A DNA stretch of 64,000 bases from Tectiglobus sp965247245 (lineage in GTDB: Bacteria; Pseudomonadota; Alphaproteobacteria; Rhizobiales; Hyphomicrobiaceae): positions 537,433-601,432 of the forward strand of contig CBDFGV010000002.1 in the NCBI GenBank assembly GCA_965247245.1. Reading direction: 5' to 3'. Below the pieces are notes generated by a model that made no database searches, was not told the origin of the DNA, and saw only the letters and a program-made list of their open reading frames with translations. How positions within the stretch are numbered: the stretch's first letter is position 1; every line of letters begins with the position of its first letter. The position numbers were made by a program, and so were the translations under genes. Below, in pieces: positions 42,469 to 51,317 of this stretch.

Positions 42469-43752
42469 ATGTCCAAGCGCCTCATCGATGACTGCTTCTT
42501 TCATGACCCCAATGACGCGAACCGGTTGTCTCATGCGGACGCGGTTAATCTACTGAGTGAACGCATTCAACCGGTCGTCACGGAAGAACAGATCTCGATT
42601 GCAGAAGCCGCCGGTTACATCGTAGCGCAGGACGTATTTTCAAAGCGCGCAGTGCCGGGGCACACCAACGCCGCTGTCGATGGCTTCGCCCTCAATTATA
42701 CTTCTCTGGTTGCCAACGAGCCCACCTCGCTCCGTGTTGCGGGTCGGGCAGCGGCTGGCGCGCCTTTTGACGGCATCATCGCAGATGGCGACGCCTGCCG
42801 GATTTTTACCGGCGCTGTCATGCCGGATGGATGCGATACGGTTGTCATGCAGGAGGACTGCGAGTTCAGCAGCTCCAGCGAAACCGTTGTGATACCGGCC
42901 GGCGTCAAGAACGGCGCCAATGTACGCAAGGCCGGCGAGGACGTCAGCGATGGCGAACGGCTCTACCACGCCGGTGATCGCCTAAGACCCCAGGACATCG
43001 CAGCACTGGCCTCCGTCGGTATCGAGAAAGTTTCCTGCTTTCGTGCACCGCGGGTCGCCGTCGTCTCGACCGGAGATGAAGTGGTGAGGGTCGGAACATC
43101 GGATCTATCCCTGGGCCAGGTGTTTGATACCAACGCACCAATGCTGGTTGAGTTGGCGAAACTGTCGGGTGCAGATGTGACCGATCTCGGTGTCTGGCCT
43201 GACGACGCCGCGGTTGTTGAAGCAAATTTGGCTGAGGCAGCCCGGAACTTCGATGTCGTCCTGACGTCTGGCGGTGCCAGCCTTGGCGAAGAAGATTACA
43301 TGGCACGGTCGATCGAGAAGCTCGGCTTACGCCACTTCTGGCAGATTGCGGTCAAGCCCGGTCGGCCTCTGATGTTCGGCCAGATCGACGATACCGTCAT
43401 CGTTGGCCTGCCCGGCAATCCGGTTGCTGTTTTCGTCTGCTACCTCCTCTATGTCTCGCCGATTATCCGGCGACTGGGAGGCGCACACTGGAGCGAGCCG
43501 CGCCGGTTTAAGCTGCCGGCCAATTTCAGCATCTCAAACCGCAAGCTTGGTCGCCGCGAATTCTGGCGCGCAACGACCCTGGAGACCGAACAGGGCCTCG
43601 CGGTCGAGAAGTTCAAGCGTGATGGCTCAGGGTTGATATCGGGCCTGAGAGCCGCTGACGGACTGATTGATGTTCCAGAAGGCCTGCCCGGCGTCGAGCC
43701 CGGTCAACTTGTCGACTTCATCCCGTTTTCAGAATTCGGCATCAACAATTAG
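42469..43752 (+). CDS. moeA: Molybdopterin molybdotransferase MoeA
   Basis: MoeA inserts molybdate into adenylylated molybdopterin. The 427 residues include the MoeA domains I/II (SIAEAAGYIVAQDV, AVDGFAL, IFTGAVMPDGCDTVVMQED in two halves), the MogA-like domain III (VAVVSTGDEVV, TSGGASLGEEDY) and VGLPGNPVAVFV. The start is the ATG at 42469. An earlier in-frame CUG-side extension is not conserved. No other molybdenum-cofactor gene lies in this window. Confidence 0.95.
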   Translation: MSKRLIDDCFFHDPNDANRLSHADAVNLLSERIQPVVTEEQISIAEAAGYIVAQDVFSKRAVPGHTNAAVDGFALNYTSLVANEPTSLRVAGRAAAGAPFDGIIADGDACRIFTGAVMPDGCDTVVMQEDCEFSSSSETVVIPAGVKNGANVRKAGEDVSDGERLYHAGDRLRPQDIAALASVGIEKVSCFRAPRVAVVSTGDEVVRVGTSDLSLGQVFDTNAPMLVELAKLSGADVTDLGVWPDDAAVVEANLAEAARNFDVVLTSGGASLGEEDYMARSIEKLGLRHFWQIAVKPGRPLMFGQIDDTVIVGLPGNPVAVFVCYLLYVSPIIRRLGGAHWSEPRRFKLPANFSISNRKLGRREFWRATTLETEQGLAVEKFKRDGSGLISGLRAADGLIDVPEGLPGVEPGQLVDFIPFSEFGINN

Positions 43753-43839
43753 CGATTGGATGGCGTGTTTTTGGTCCTATGAGCGCCACAAAACCGGCAT
43801 AGACGCGCTATGTTAGGCGCATAACCCAAGAACCCACAG

Positions 43840-46326
43840 ATGCTGACGATTTTGCGGTCGACAACAAGGCTTATCGAGGCGCTGATCGCGTTTCCGCTTT
43901 GGCTGATCCGCGTCGGCACGATCGGTTTGGCGTTTCATCCCAATCTCAGACCGCTGCGTTATGTTGTAGGTGCCGTTGCTGTTTACGTCTGCGCAGCGTT
44001 GATGCTTGTTTACGTTGTGGCACCAGTTCGCGGCATTACAGGTGCTGCCTGGCAGGGTCAGAACATCCGCTATGCAGCGGAACGCTGGCTGGCCACGGCG
44101 ATCTACGACACGAACGGCAATTTTGCCGGCACCTATGATCCGCGACTAGATAGCCAGCGCGACGTCAATTTCACCGGTCAGACGATTGAAGTGGGCAGCT
44201 ACACCGCCAATCCGGATCACAAGTCAATCCCGGTGCAAACCGTGCCCGAGATGTTCTGGCAATGCCTGAGCTATCACGAAGACCGCAATCTTGGTGGCTG
44301 GCTCAATCCTTTCGGGATTGACCTGCTGGGCGTGCTCAAGATCCCTTACTCGACTATTGAACGCTCCATCTCCCAGCGGCGCATCTCACTTGGTGTTGGC
44401 GGCTCGACGCTGCCGATGCAGTTCGCTCGCGTCATCTATAAGACCCCGCCGCGCTATGACGAAAGCCCTTGGGAAAAGATCGGTCGCAAGCTCTCCGAAT
44501 GGTGGACGGCGCCGGTCATTTATTTCGAGCTGACGCGTAACGGTGATAACTCGGCGCTGAAGCGTTGGGCTGCCAATCATCTGTGGTTGGCGCAACGTAC
44601 AGGTGGCGCTCCGCTCCACGGCGTAGAGGTTACCAGCCGGATTGTGTTCGGCAAGGAAGCCAAGGATCTTTCCATTGCCGAGCAGTTGGTCCTGGCATCA
44701 GCGGTGAACAAACCGATCATTCTTCTGCGCGGCAGCGATCGCCTGAACGCGGTGCGCATGGATCGCTGGCAATATCTTCTCGAAGTCCGCGCCAGGATAT
44801 GCGCTGAAGTCCTGATCAAAGATCCTGAGAAAAAGAAGGCGGCCCTGTTCGAGCTTGTACAAATGGCGGGCGGACCACCAGACCCGAAAGTCAAGCCGGG
44901 CCTTCAAGCAGCACTCACGCGTCACGCACCGGCGCTGGCCAAACGCGCGCAGGCCAACCCGCGCATACGTGCGAATGCACTGCTACCGGCTGTGCGGATT
45001 GGTGTGCGAGAGGAAATGAAGCAGGCGTTCGGCTTCGACTGGCGGAACTCGGTGCGCGGCATCACCACGACCATTGATCCCGGTGAGAACCTTGAGCTCC
45101 GCTCCAAGATCCTCAAGGAGCTGAAGAAACTCGATGAAAAGTGGAAGAACCGTCTGATCCCGGGCTTTACGCTTGATCCTGCAAAAGCGCTTGATGACGA
45201 TCCGGTTGTTCCTGACGTCATTGTTGTGGCCAGCGATCGGTACGGACGCATCATTCGCTACTACGAAAGCTCGCAACTGGCACCTTACTTTGGTTCGGCC
45301 ATTGCCCGCGACCGCCAGGTCGGACGCTATATCCGTGCTGATGAACCACGACAGATTGCGTCCGTTGGCAAGATCATTGCTGCGATCTCCATCGGCAATC
45401 AGGTGATCGATACGACCGATACACCCTATGTCGACGATCAGGCGCCAGCGGCGGGCCTTGAAACCTGTCGGCGCAACGGCAACTTGCGGCGCGCGCGGAA
45501 GGCGATCGTTTCCTTTGCCTGCTCGCTGAACCGTCCGCTGGAGTGGCGGATGGCCCGGATCAGGCAATCGCAAACGAGGCAGGTGATAGATGGCTTTGGG
45601 TTTAATATGCCACCTGCCCCCGATGCTGTAAGCCAGACGCCGCCATCCACGGCGGCTGTGCGCGGCTTGATAACGGGCTCACCGCGACGCGTCCACCATA
45701 TGGCAAGCGTTGTTCTGGCGGCGCTCAGTGGTCGTGCTGCCCAGGCAGTGCCGGCTCCGTCGCTGGTGCAAGACTATGACTTCACCAGCGCTGCGGAAGA
45801 GCAAAAGTACAAGAGTGCCCCGCAGGAGACCATTACCGCGCAGAATATTATTCGCCGCCCGGCCCACGCCGCCATTCGCGCATTCTTGCAAGCTCCGCTG
45901 TGTTACCGCAGTGGTGGTCGCAGCCACGGCACGTTGCGTCAGCTGAACGCATGGTGTGCACCCTCACGCAAAGGCCTGGCGCTGCATTTTGCGAAGACCG
46001 GCACAGCGGTCGCGGCGGATCCGGACTCGACGATTGATACCTGGATCACCGGCGGACTTCGGTTCAACAACGGTGCCGAGTACTCCTACGTCGTGGTTGT
46101 GGGGACAGGCTCTGCCAGCAAACCTATTGCACACCGCCTCCATTCCAGCCAGTTGGCCGTTCCGCTGCTGCGCGTTCTGCTGCAGGACCTTGAAAGGCAT
46201 TCGCGCGGCTACGCCCAACTTACGCGTAAGGTCCAGCAGGCTCGCAGCAGAATTGCGGTCCGCACGAAGAAGCGGCCGTTCTCGATCCGGGACCTCATCG
46301 AGCAGACCCTGTTGAACTCCAACTAA
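43840..46326 (+). CDS. Divergent class A PBP-like protein (GT51 plus transpeptidase-like)
   Basis: The 828-residue membrane protein has N-terminal hydrophobic segments and a glycosyltransferase-51-like region (CLSYHEDRNLGGWLNPFGIDL and GVGGSTLPMQFARVI in place of the usual EDRxFxxHxG and GGSTITQQ). A penicillin-binding-like domain follows, with SVGK (SxxK), SLN (SxN) and AKTGTA (KTG). It is probably a bifunctional or degenerate peptidoglycan synthase. The aberrant GT51 motif with an inserted Trp-Leu-Asn and the long N-terminus make it unlike PBP1a/b/c. It follows moeA by 88 bases. Confidence 0.75.
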   Translation: MLTILRSTTRLIEALIAFPLWLIRVGTIGLAFHPNLRPLRYVVGAVAVYVCAALMLVYVVAPVRGITGAAWQGQNIRYAAERWLATAIYDTNGNFAGTYDPRLDSQRDVNFTGQTIEVGSYTANPDHKSIPVQTVPEMFWQCLSYHEDRNLGGWLNPFGIDLLGVLKIPYSTIERSISQRRISLGVGGSTLPMQFARVIYKTPPRYDESPWEKIGRKLSEWWTAPVIYFELTRNGDNSALKRWAANHLWLAQRTGGAPLHGVEVTSRIVFGKEAKDLSIAEQLVLASAVNKPIILLRGSDRLNAVRMDRWQYLLEVRARICAEVLIKDPEKKKAALFELVQMAGGPPDPKVKPGLQAALTRHAPALAKRAQANPRIRANALLPAVRIGVREEMKQAFGFDWRNSVRGITTTIDPGENLELRSKILKELKKLDEKWKNRLIPGFTLDPAKALDDDPVVPDVIVVASDRYGRIIRYYESSQLAPYFGSAIARDRQVGRYIRADEPRQIASVGKIIAAISIGNQVIDTTDTPYVDDQAPAAGLETCRRNGNLRRARKAIVSFACSLNRPLEWRMARIRQSQTRQVIDGFGFNMPPAPDAVSQTPPSTAAVRGLITGSPRRVHHMASVVLAALSGRAAQAVPAPSLVQDYDFTSAAEEQKYKSAPQETITAQNIIRRPAHAAIRAFLQAPLCYRSGGRSHGTLRQLNAWCAPSRKGLALHFAKTGTAVAADPDSTIDTWITGGLRFNNGAEYSYVVVVGTGSASKPIAHRLHSSQLAVPLLRVLLQDLERHSRGYAQLTRKVQQARSRIAVRTKKRPFSIRDLIEQTLLNSN

Positions 46327-46427
46327 ACAACCTGCGACAGGCCGGTCACGACACTCGACAAACCTGATGCGTCATGGGTAGATCGAGGCGCAGCCCACAC
46401 AACATCCCACGCTGATCGAACGAGACG

Positions 46428-47162
46428 ATGCCGAATCCACTCACAGTCCTACGCAAGAACCTGGCCATCGGCTGGCATCTGCGGGCGCACGGCGGTGAGT
46501 TCATGCATCGTGGTCTGCGCCTACAGATCCCGCAGTCCGTGAAGCGCGATGTGCGCCACATGATTGTCAGCGAAGACTACGAGAATGAAGAGTTCGAACT
46601 GATCTCAAAGTGGCTGCCAAAGGATCTTCCGGTTATCGAGTTTGGCGGATGTCTTGGTGTCGTGAGCGCTCATCTGCGCCGGTCGATATTGCCGGAAGCG
46701 CAGCTGGTCGTCGTTGAAGCCAACCCGCACATCGTTGATGTTTGCGAGGCCAACGCGCGCCGCCCCGCCCCCGACAGTCCGACAGATGTGATCTGCGGTG
46801 CGATCGCCTACGGTGTCGAAGAAGTATCGTTTCAGCTGCGCCGCAACTTACATGTCAGTCGCATTGCGTCAGGGGGTGAGGGCAACTTCGTAGCCCCGGC
46901 TTACACGCTAGGCAAGATCACCGAACGGCTTCCACCAGAATCCCCATTCGCGCTGGTTTGCGATATCGAAGGCGGCGAATATGAAATGATGGCCGTCGAC
47001 AAGGCCGCGCTGAGACGGTGCCATACGGCCATCGTTGAGACCCATGCGCAGAACTTTGACGACCCGGATGCCAAGACGCAGGCCCTCCTCGCCGATGCAA
47101 AGTCTGTTGGTCTCTCACAGGTCGACCGGATTGGCGACGTCATCGTCCTGCGCCGAGAATAG
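46428..47162 (+). CDS. FkbM-family methyltransferase
   Basis: The 244-residue protein has the Rossmann-like SAM-binding pattern VIEFGGCLGVVSAHL, an acidic VVVEANPHIVDVC, and the FkbM-type FALVCDIEGGEYEMM and AIVETHA segments. FkbM proteins O-methylate sugars or polyketides. The substrate here is unknown. It lies between the divergent PBP and the large membrane protein. Confidence 0.85.
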   Translation: MPNPLTVLRKNLAIGWHLRAHGGEFMHRGLRLQIPQSVKRDVRHMIVSEDYENEEFELISKWLPKDLPVIEFGGCLGVVSAHLRRSILPEAQLVVVEANPHIVDVCEANARRPAPDSPTDVICGAIAYGVEEVSFQLRRNLHVSRIASGGEGNFVAPAYTLGKITERLPPESPFALVCDIEGGEYEMMAVDKAALRRCHTAIVETHAQNFDDPDAKTQALLADAKSVGLSQVDRIGDVIVLRRE

Positions 47163-47551
47163 CGCGCGTTCAGGCCGTTTCACTCACCGGTGTTAACACT
47201 TGTGGCGTCGTACTTGATGACGCCTTGCTTCGGCCAAGGTCCCGGCCAACTCAAGCCCAAAACGCCGGCTACTTATTCTCATAACATTGACGTCTTCTCG
47301 CTTTGATGTGAGTGCCGCTTCATCAGTTACGATGCGTTTCTGATCACGATATTCTTTTACCAGTAGCGCAGCACGCTCACGTTCGCACCGGGAAGAGCTG
47401 AGAAGCTGGCTGCGGCGTAGCGATGGTGGAGTTCTACCATTCACCTCGTGTTCAGGCGCTACCGTCCACTTCTGATACGAACAAAGTCGCAGGCTTCCGC
47501 AAGAGAACTACTGGCTCCGCCGGTTCTCTTCTGGGGGTGGTCTGGTAGCAG
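47163..47551. other. Intergenic region with one weak minus-strand frame
   Basis: About 390 bases precede the large membrane-protein gene. A minus-strand frame at 47193-47444 (83 codons, GTG start) includes a helical-looking stretch (LVKEYRDQKRIVTDEAALTS) but no good ribosome site, so it is only a faint candidate. Confidence 0.4.
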
Positions 47552-50272
47552 GTGACGGGTCAAAACATGCGTAGCACGACATTCTCAAACTCCGGCAGGC
47601 AAGATCAGGCCGATTATGAAGACTGGGATGACGGTAGCTGGCAGGAACCAGTCGAGTCGAAGCGCGATTGGAAGAAGCTTTTTCTAATACTCGGACTGGG
47701 CGGCTTGTCGTGGGTAGCGACCTACGTCGGTATGCTTGAACTCATCCAATCCAATATGGGCGACCTTGGGCTGACCCACAAAATCATCATCGGCTTTTCG
47801 GTTGCCATGTTGATGACGATGATCATCTGGTTGCTGGACCAGATGTTTGCACCGCTGCCGTTTACAACAAAGCTAGCCTACGTCTTTGGTTATTTGTTTT
47901 TGACGCTTATCTCGGTCGGATTTGGATTCGGCTTCTATTGGAAGGTTCTTGAGAGCCGGTCGGAGGCATCGCGCTCCGCCGAGAGCGCCGTTTCGCAGGT
48001 CAAGACATCCCTGTTTGCCGCTTCGTCGCGACTTGACCAGTTGCAGACGACTCTCGGTCAACTGACGGCGCTGTCTTCTGCGAAAGCGATCGAAGAGCGC
48101 GAGCGGGGCACGACCTGTCCAAACTCCCGACCTGGTGACGGACCGCGTCGCCGCCTTCGAGATGCAGATGCAGCTCGCTTTTCGTTCGCATCCGAGTTTG
48201 TTCGGACACGCGCGACGAAGGCCAAGGCTGACATGAACGCGCTCGATGTTGATCTGAAGAAGATTGCGAACGTTGACCCATCGACATTCGATCCTAAAAC
48301 CGGAACGCGCAACAAGTTCCTGAAAGGCCTTGCCCGCCGGCTGGAACTGACGGCCACGGGTTTCAATGCTTTCCGCACCGATCCACAGCTCAGGCAGATT
48401 CGTGCCGAGTTGGCTGAAAGGTCTGCAAAGACAGTTTTCCCCAATACACGCGGCGGGACCTTTAGCTGCCCTGACCCGCAACTGCAGTCTGCACTCCGCG
48501 GTGTTGTCAGAGCGATTGACCAGCTGCCGGAACTAAGCAAGCCGGAGATCGCGACTGTTGAAGGCGCACAGGCTGTTGTTGAAGCCTTCCGCCGATTGAC
48601 CGCGACGTTCTACGGTGTCCTGACGTTCAAGCTGCCACCATCAGCCGATGAACTGCGGGCGCTGCGCCAAAAAGCGATACAGTCTGTCGGTAACAACAAT
48701 CGCCAACTGACCACCAACCCCAATCACGGGGGCCTGGCGAAGCGGGACTATATTCCGCTGGCAATCGCCATCTTTGTCGACCTCTGCCTCCTGCTGGTTT
48801 CGATTGGCCGCCCGATCAACCGATTACACGGCCTGTTGCCGAAGATGCGCGAAGCCGAACGCGGTCCGGTGTATCAGATCCTGACCCGCTTCGATGATAT
48901 CCATAAGGACAAACAGGTTCGCGAGAAGTTCGAAGTCTTCCGGCATGTGGTCTTTGACTACAACGGTGACTACTACGTCGCCGTGCCGCTTGACGCGCCG
49001 CGCAATCAAAACCCTGCCGAAGTGAATTCGCTGCAGCAGGAAGCGCACCTGCTGGCCAACCTGTTCGCCAGTTTCGAGAAGGAAAAAATCTTTGCCCGCG
49101 TCTACAATCCGCTGCTGACGCGAAAAGTTATCCAGAAGAAGCTATGGCGCCAGGGCAGCAAGTTCGCCAACAGCCAAGCGTTCCGCACCTATCGCTTCCG
49201 TGACGGCGCATGGTCCGAGATCATCCTCGGTGCCATTATGGGTGCCTCGCGCCGGTCCGAAATGCGCAAGCGGAAGCGCGCCATGGAGCGTGGTCCGGAG
49301 CTTGACCTCGATATTGCAACACCTACAAAGCCGATAGAAGCCGAGGTCCCGGCATCGGAGCACGTTCGCGAAGACGAACAAGTTGCACAGACCACGACAG
49401 CTGCGCACCAACCGGCGCCACACGCACCCGTTGATGAACGGCTCTCGGAACGCTTCGGTCCATACGCGAACTCCATGCGCGAGGAAATCTCCCTCGATGA
49501 TGAGGACACTTCTCGCCCAGAGCATCCGGCCGCGAACGGTTGGCCCTGGCGACGCCCGGCTCCACCGCCGCGCGAAGCTGAGGTGGCGCTGCAGGAAGCT
49601 GCCAATTCGAACACGTCCACAAACTGGCGCGACACGCTGAGCCCGGGCAACGTTATTCCGATGCCAACTGTTCGCGGTAGTCAGCCCGAGCAAAGGCAGT
49701 CAGCCGGTCCGCAGAACCCGACGGCGTACACGCCAGCGGCGCCGATGGCCAGCCCGATGGGCGCGCGCGCCAATCCGGTTACCGAGGATGCAATGCCGGA
49801 CGTCGCTGCTGATCCGCAGCCAGCAAAGATCGCTGACTCAGTGATTGCACTGCCTGCAGCGGACGAGTTCATTGCGCCGCCGCCCGTACCCGAGGCGCAG
49901 GGCATCAATGTGCGCATTACAGAGCGAACAGCGGACTTCACGCTACCAGCGACGGAAGCCCATATCCCTCAGCGTCTCATCCAGAGCATTGACCGCATCG
50001 ATGATCAGCAACTGATGTTTGATCTTGCGGCCAACCCCGAAAACCAGGCGGAAACGGCTGAGTTGGAGCAGCCACAGTCCGAGGATTTGCTCGCCATCGC
50101 GGACGATCGGGACGCATCTGTGATCATCGAGCCTGACAGCGTTGAGCCGATCATTCTTGAGCCGGTTGACGACGACGTTGACACTGAGCACTTCGTTTAC
50201 GGCACCGACGGCGATGACCCGATGTTGCGAGTGGCGCAGAAGTTTGCCGCTGATCGCACGCAACGCGATTGA
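47552..50272 (+). CDS. Large four-helix membrane protein with coiled coil and disordered tail
   Basis: About 906 residues (or 901 from the ATG at 47567). Three hydrophobic segments (about residues 43-65, 77-98, 108-130) are followed by a coiled-coil region, a fourth segment around 410-430 (DYIPLAIAIFVDLCLLLVSIG), a cytoplasmic-looking alpha/beta region (450-570), and a long Pro/Ala/Glu-rich tail. The topology recalls DUF4407-type proteins but I cannot place it. An 18-bp inverted repeat and a PLD-like gene follow on the same strand. Function is unknown. Confidence 0.7.
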   Translation: MTGQNMRSTTFSNSGRQDQADYEDWDDGSWQEPVESKRDWKKLFLILGLGGLSWVATYVGMLELIQSNMGDLGLTHKIIIGFSVAMLMTMIIWLLDQMFAPLPFTTKLAYVFGYLFLTLISVGFGFGFYWKVLESRSEASRSAESAVSQVKTSLFAASSRLDQLQTTLGQLTALSSAKAIEERERGTTCPNSRPGDGPRRRLRDADAARFSFASEFVRTRATKAKADMNALDVDLKKIANVDPSTFDPKTGTRNKFLKGLARRLELTATGFNAFRTDPQLRQIRAELAERSAKTVFPNTRGGTFSCPDPQLQSALRGVVRAIDQLPELSKPEIATVEGAQAVVEAFRRLTATFYGVLTFKLPPSADELRALRQKAIQSVGNNNRQLTTNPNHGGLAKRDYIPLAIAIFVDLCLLLVSIGRPINRLHGLLPKMREAERGPVYQILTRFDDIHKDKQVREKFEVFRHVVFDYNGDYYVAVPLDAPRNQNPAEVNSLQQEAHLLANLFASFEKEKIFARVYNPLLTRKVIQKKLWRQGSKFANSQAFRTYRFRDGAWSEIILGAIMGASRRSEMRKRKRAMERGPELDLDIATPTKPIEAEVPASEHVREDEQVAQTTTAAHQPAPHAPVDERLSERFGPYANSMREEISLDDEDTSRPEHPAANGWPWRRPAPPPREAEVALQEAANSNTSTNWRDTLSPGNVIPMPTVRGSQPEQRQSAGPQNPTAYTPAAPMASPMGARANPVTEDAMPDVAADPQPAKIADSVIALPAADEFIAPPPVPEAQGINVRITERTADFTLPATEAHIPQRLIQSIDRIDDQQLMFDLAANPENQAETAELEQPQSEDLLAIADDRDASVIIEPDSVEPIILEPVDDDVDTEHFVYGTDGDDPMLRVAQKFAADRTQRD

Positions 50273-50298
50273 GCTTCGAGCAAGATCTACTCTGCAGG

Positions 50299-50349
50299 TT
50301 GAGCGCAGTCGGCATGTGGCCAAGTGTTGCCCATGCCGACTGCGCTCAA
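50299..50349. terminator. Perfect 18-bp inverted repeat
   Basis: TTGAGCGCAGTCGGCATG (50299-50316) is exactly inverted at 50332-50349 around a 15-base loop. It follows the large membrane-protein gene by 26 bases and is followed by AAAATTGTTT, so it may act as a terminator, though the T-run is poor. The length without mismatch is unusual. Confidence 0.6.
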
Positions 50350-50466
50350 AATTGTTTCAAATATAGACGGGGCTCAATCCTTATTTAACTCAACCCGTGT
50401 TTAATCGGTGAGTAGCCCACACGAAAACCGTCACCGGCATCTGATCTGGCCGGTTGATCATAATGA

Positions 50467-51075
50467 ATGGATCGCCCGTTGATGCAGACCAAGTCTCCGC
50501 CCCGCATGCAAGTTGTGAAGTGTGACGATAAGAAAGACAAGCTGATTGCCTTCATCAACGAGCATTTTGAGCGCCGGGTGAGCGCCGGAGATGATGGCTC
50601 ACCGGATGAGTTGCAGGTCGTTGCCTTGTCGGTGAACAGTCCCGTCGTCGGGGCGCTTCAGTACTTTGCCGCTTCTCAGAAGATCAAAGGTACCCGGATC
50701 AAGTTGATCGTGGCAGATACATCCTCCGAAGAACTGCTGCAACAACTCGCGGTGTTCGACACCATCTCAGTGCGTTGGGCGCAAAACATCCGCCTTTTGG
50801 ATGCGCATGAGCAGCTGGTATTGAGTGATAGTTGCTGCTGGACTGGCGACTGCATGCGGCGTGAACCGGCCAAGCGCGACGCCTTCGAGTGCTTCGCTGA
50901 TGATTGCAAGGAAACCGCGCGTTGGGCACGAATCTCTTTCGACCGTCTGTGGTCGGTTTCAATTCCGTTAATGGGCACCGACGATAACGCCGAAACAGAG
51001 AGCACTGATGCAGATGGTGTCGTCGCGGTCATGGAGAAGAACTCCGACACCAGCGTGATCGGTACGCTGCACTGA
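50467..51075 (+). CDS. Degenerate PLD-like fold protein (tentative)
   Basis: The 202-residue protein lacks a signal peptide. LDAHEQLVLSDSCCWTGDC followed by AKRDAFECF resembles the HxK...GS.N...E segment of phospholipase-D-like proteins but lacks the catalytic Lys and Asp in order (HEQ in place of HxK). Preceding strands (VVALSVNSPVVGAL, IKLIVAD) fit the alpha/beta fold. It may be an inactive PLD-like binding protein. It stands between the large membrane protein and the alpha-2-macroglobulin gene. The assignment is weak. Confidence 0.45.
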   Translation: MDRPLMQTKSPPRMQVVKCDDKKDKLIAFINEHFERRVSAGDDGSPDELQVVALSVNSPVVGALQYFAASQKIKGTRIKLIVADTSSEELLQQLAVFDTISVRWAQNIRLLDAHEQLVLSDSCCWTGDCMRREPAKRDAFECFADDCKETARWARISFDRLWSVSIPLMGTDDNAETESTDADGVVAVMEKNSDTSVIGTLH

Positions 51076-51317
51076 GCGATCCAAGCTACGGCGCCAGCAC
51101 CGCCTTGCACAGACACCGACATCGCTTCAGGGCTTGATCGCGCCTCGCGAACGGTATTCTCCGATAAGTCCGGACAACGGGGCGCATCTTTCCGGAAAAA
51201 GGGCGAAAGCTGCCCCTATTCCACCACTCCCATTTGGTGCACTAACGAAAAGTCGCCCGGCTGCTGACGTAGCAGCCTGTGGCCCGTTCGTTTCGTGCTG
51301 CCCTGGGAGCTACGCTC

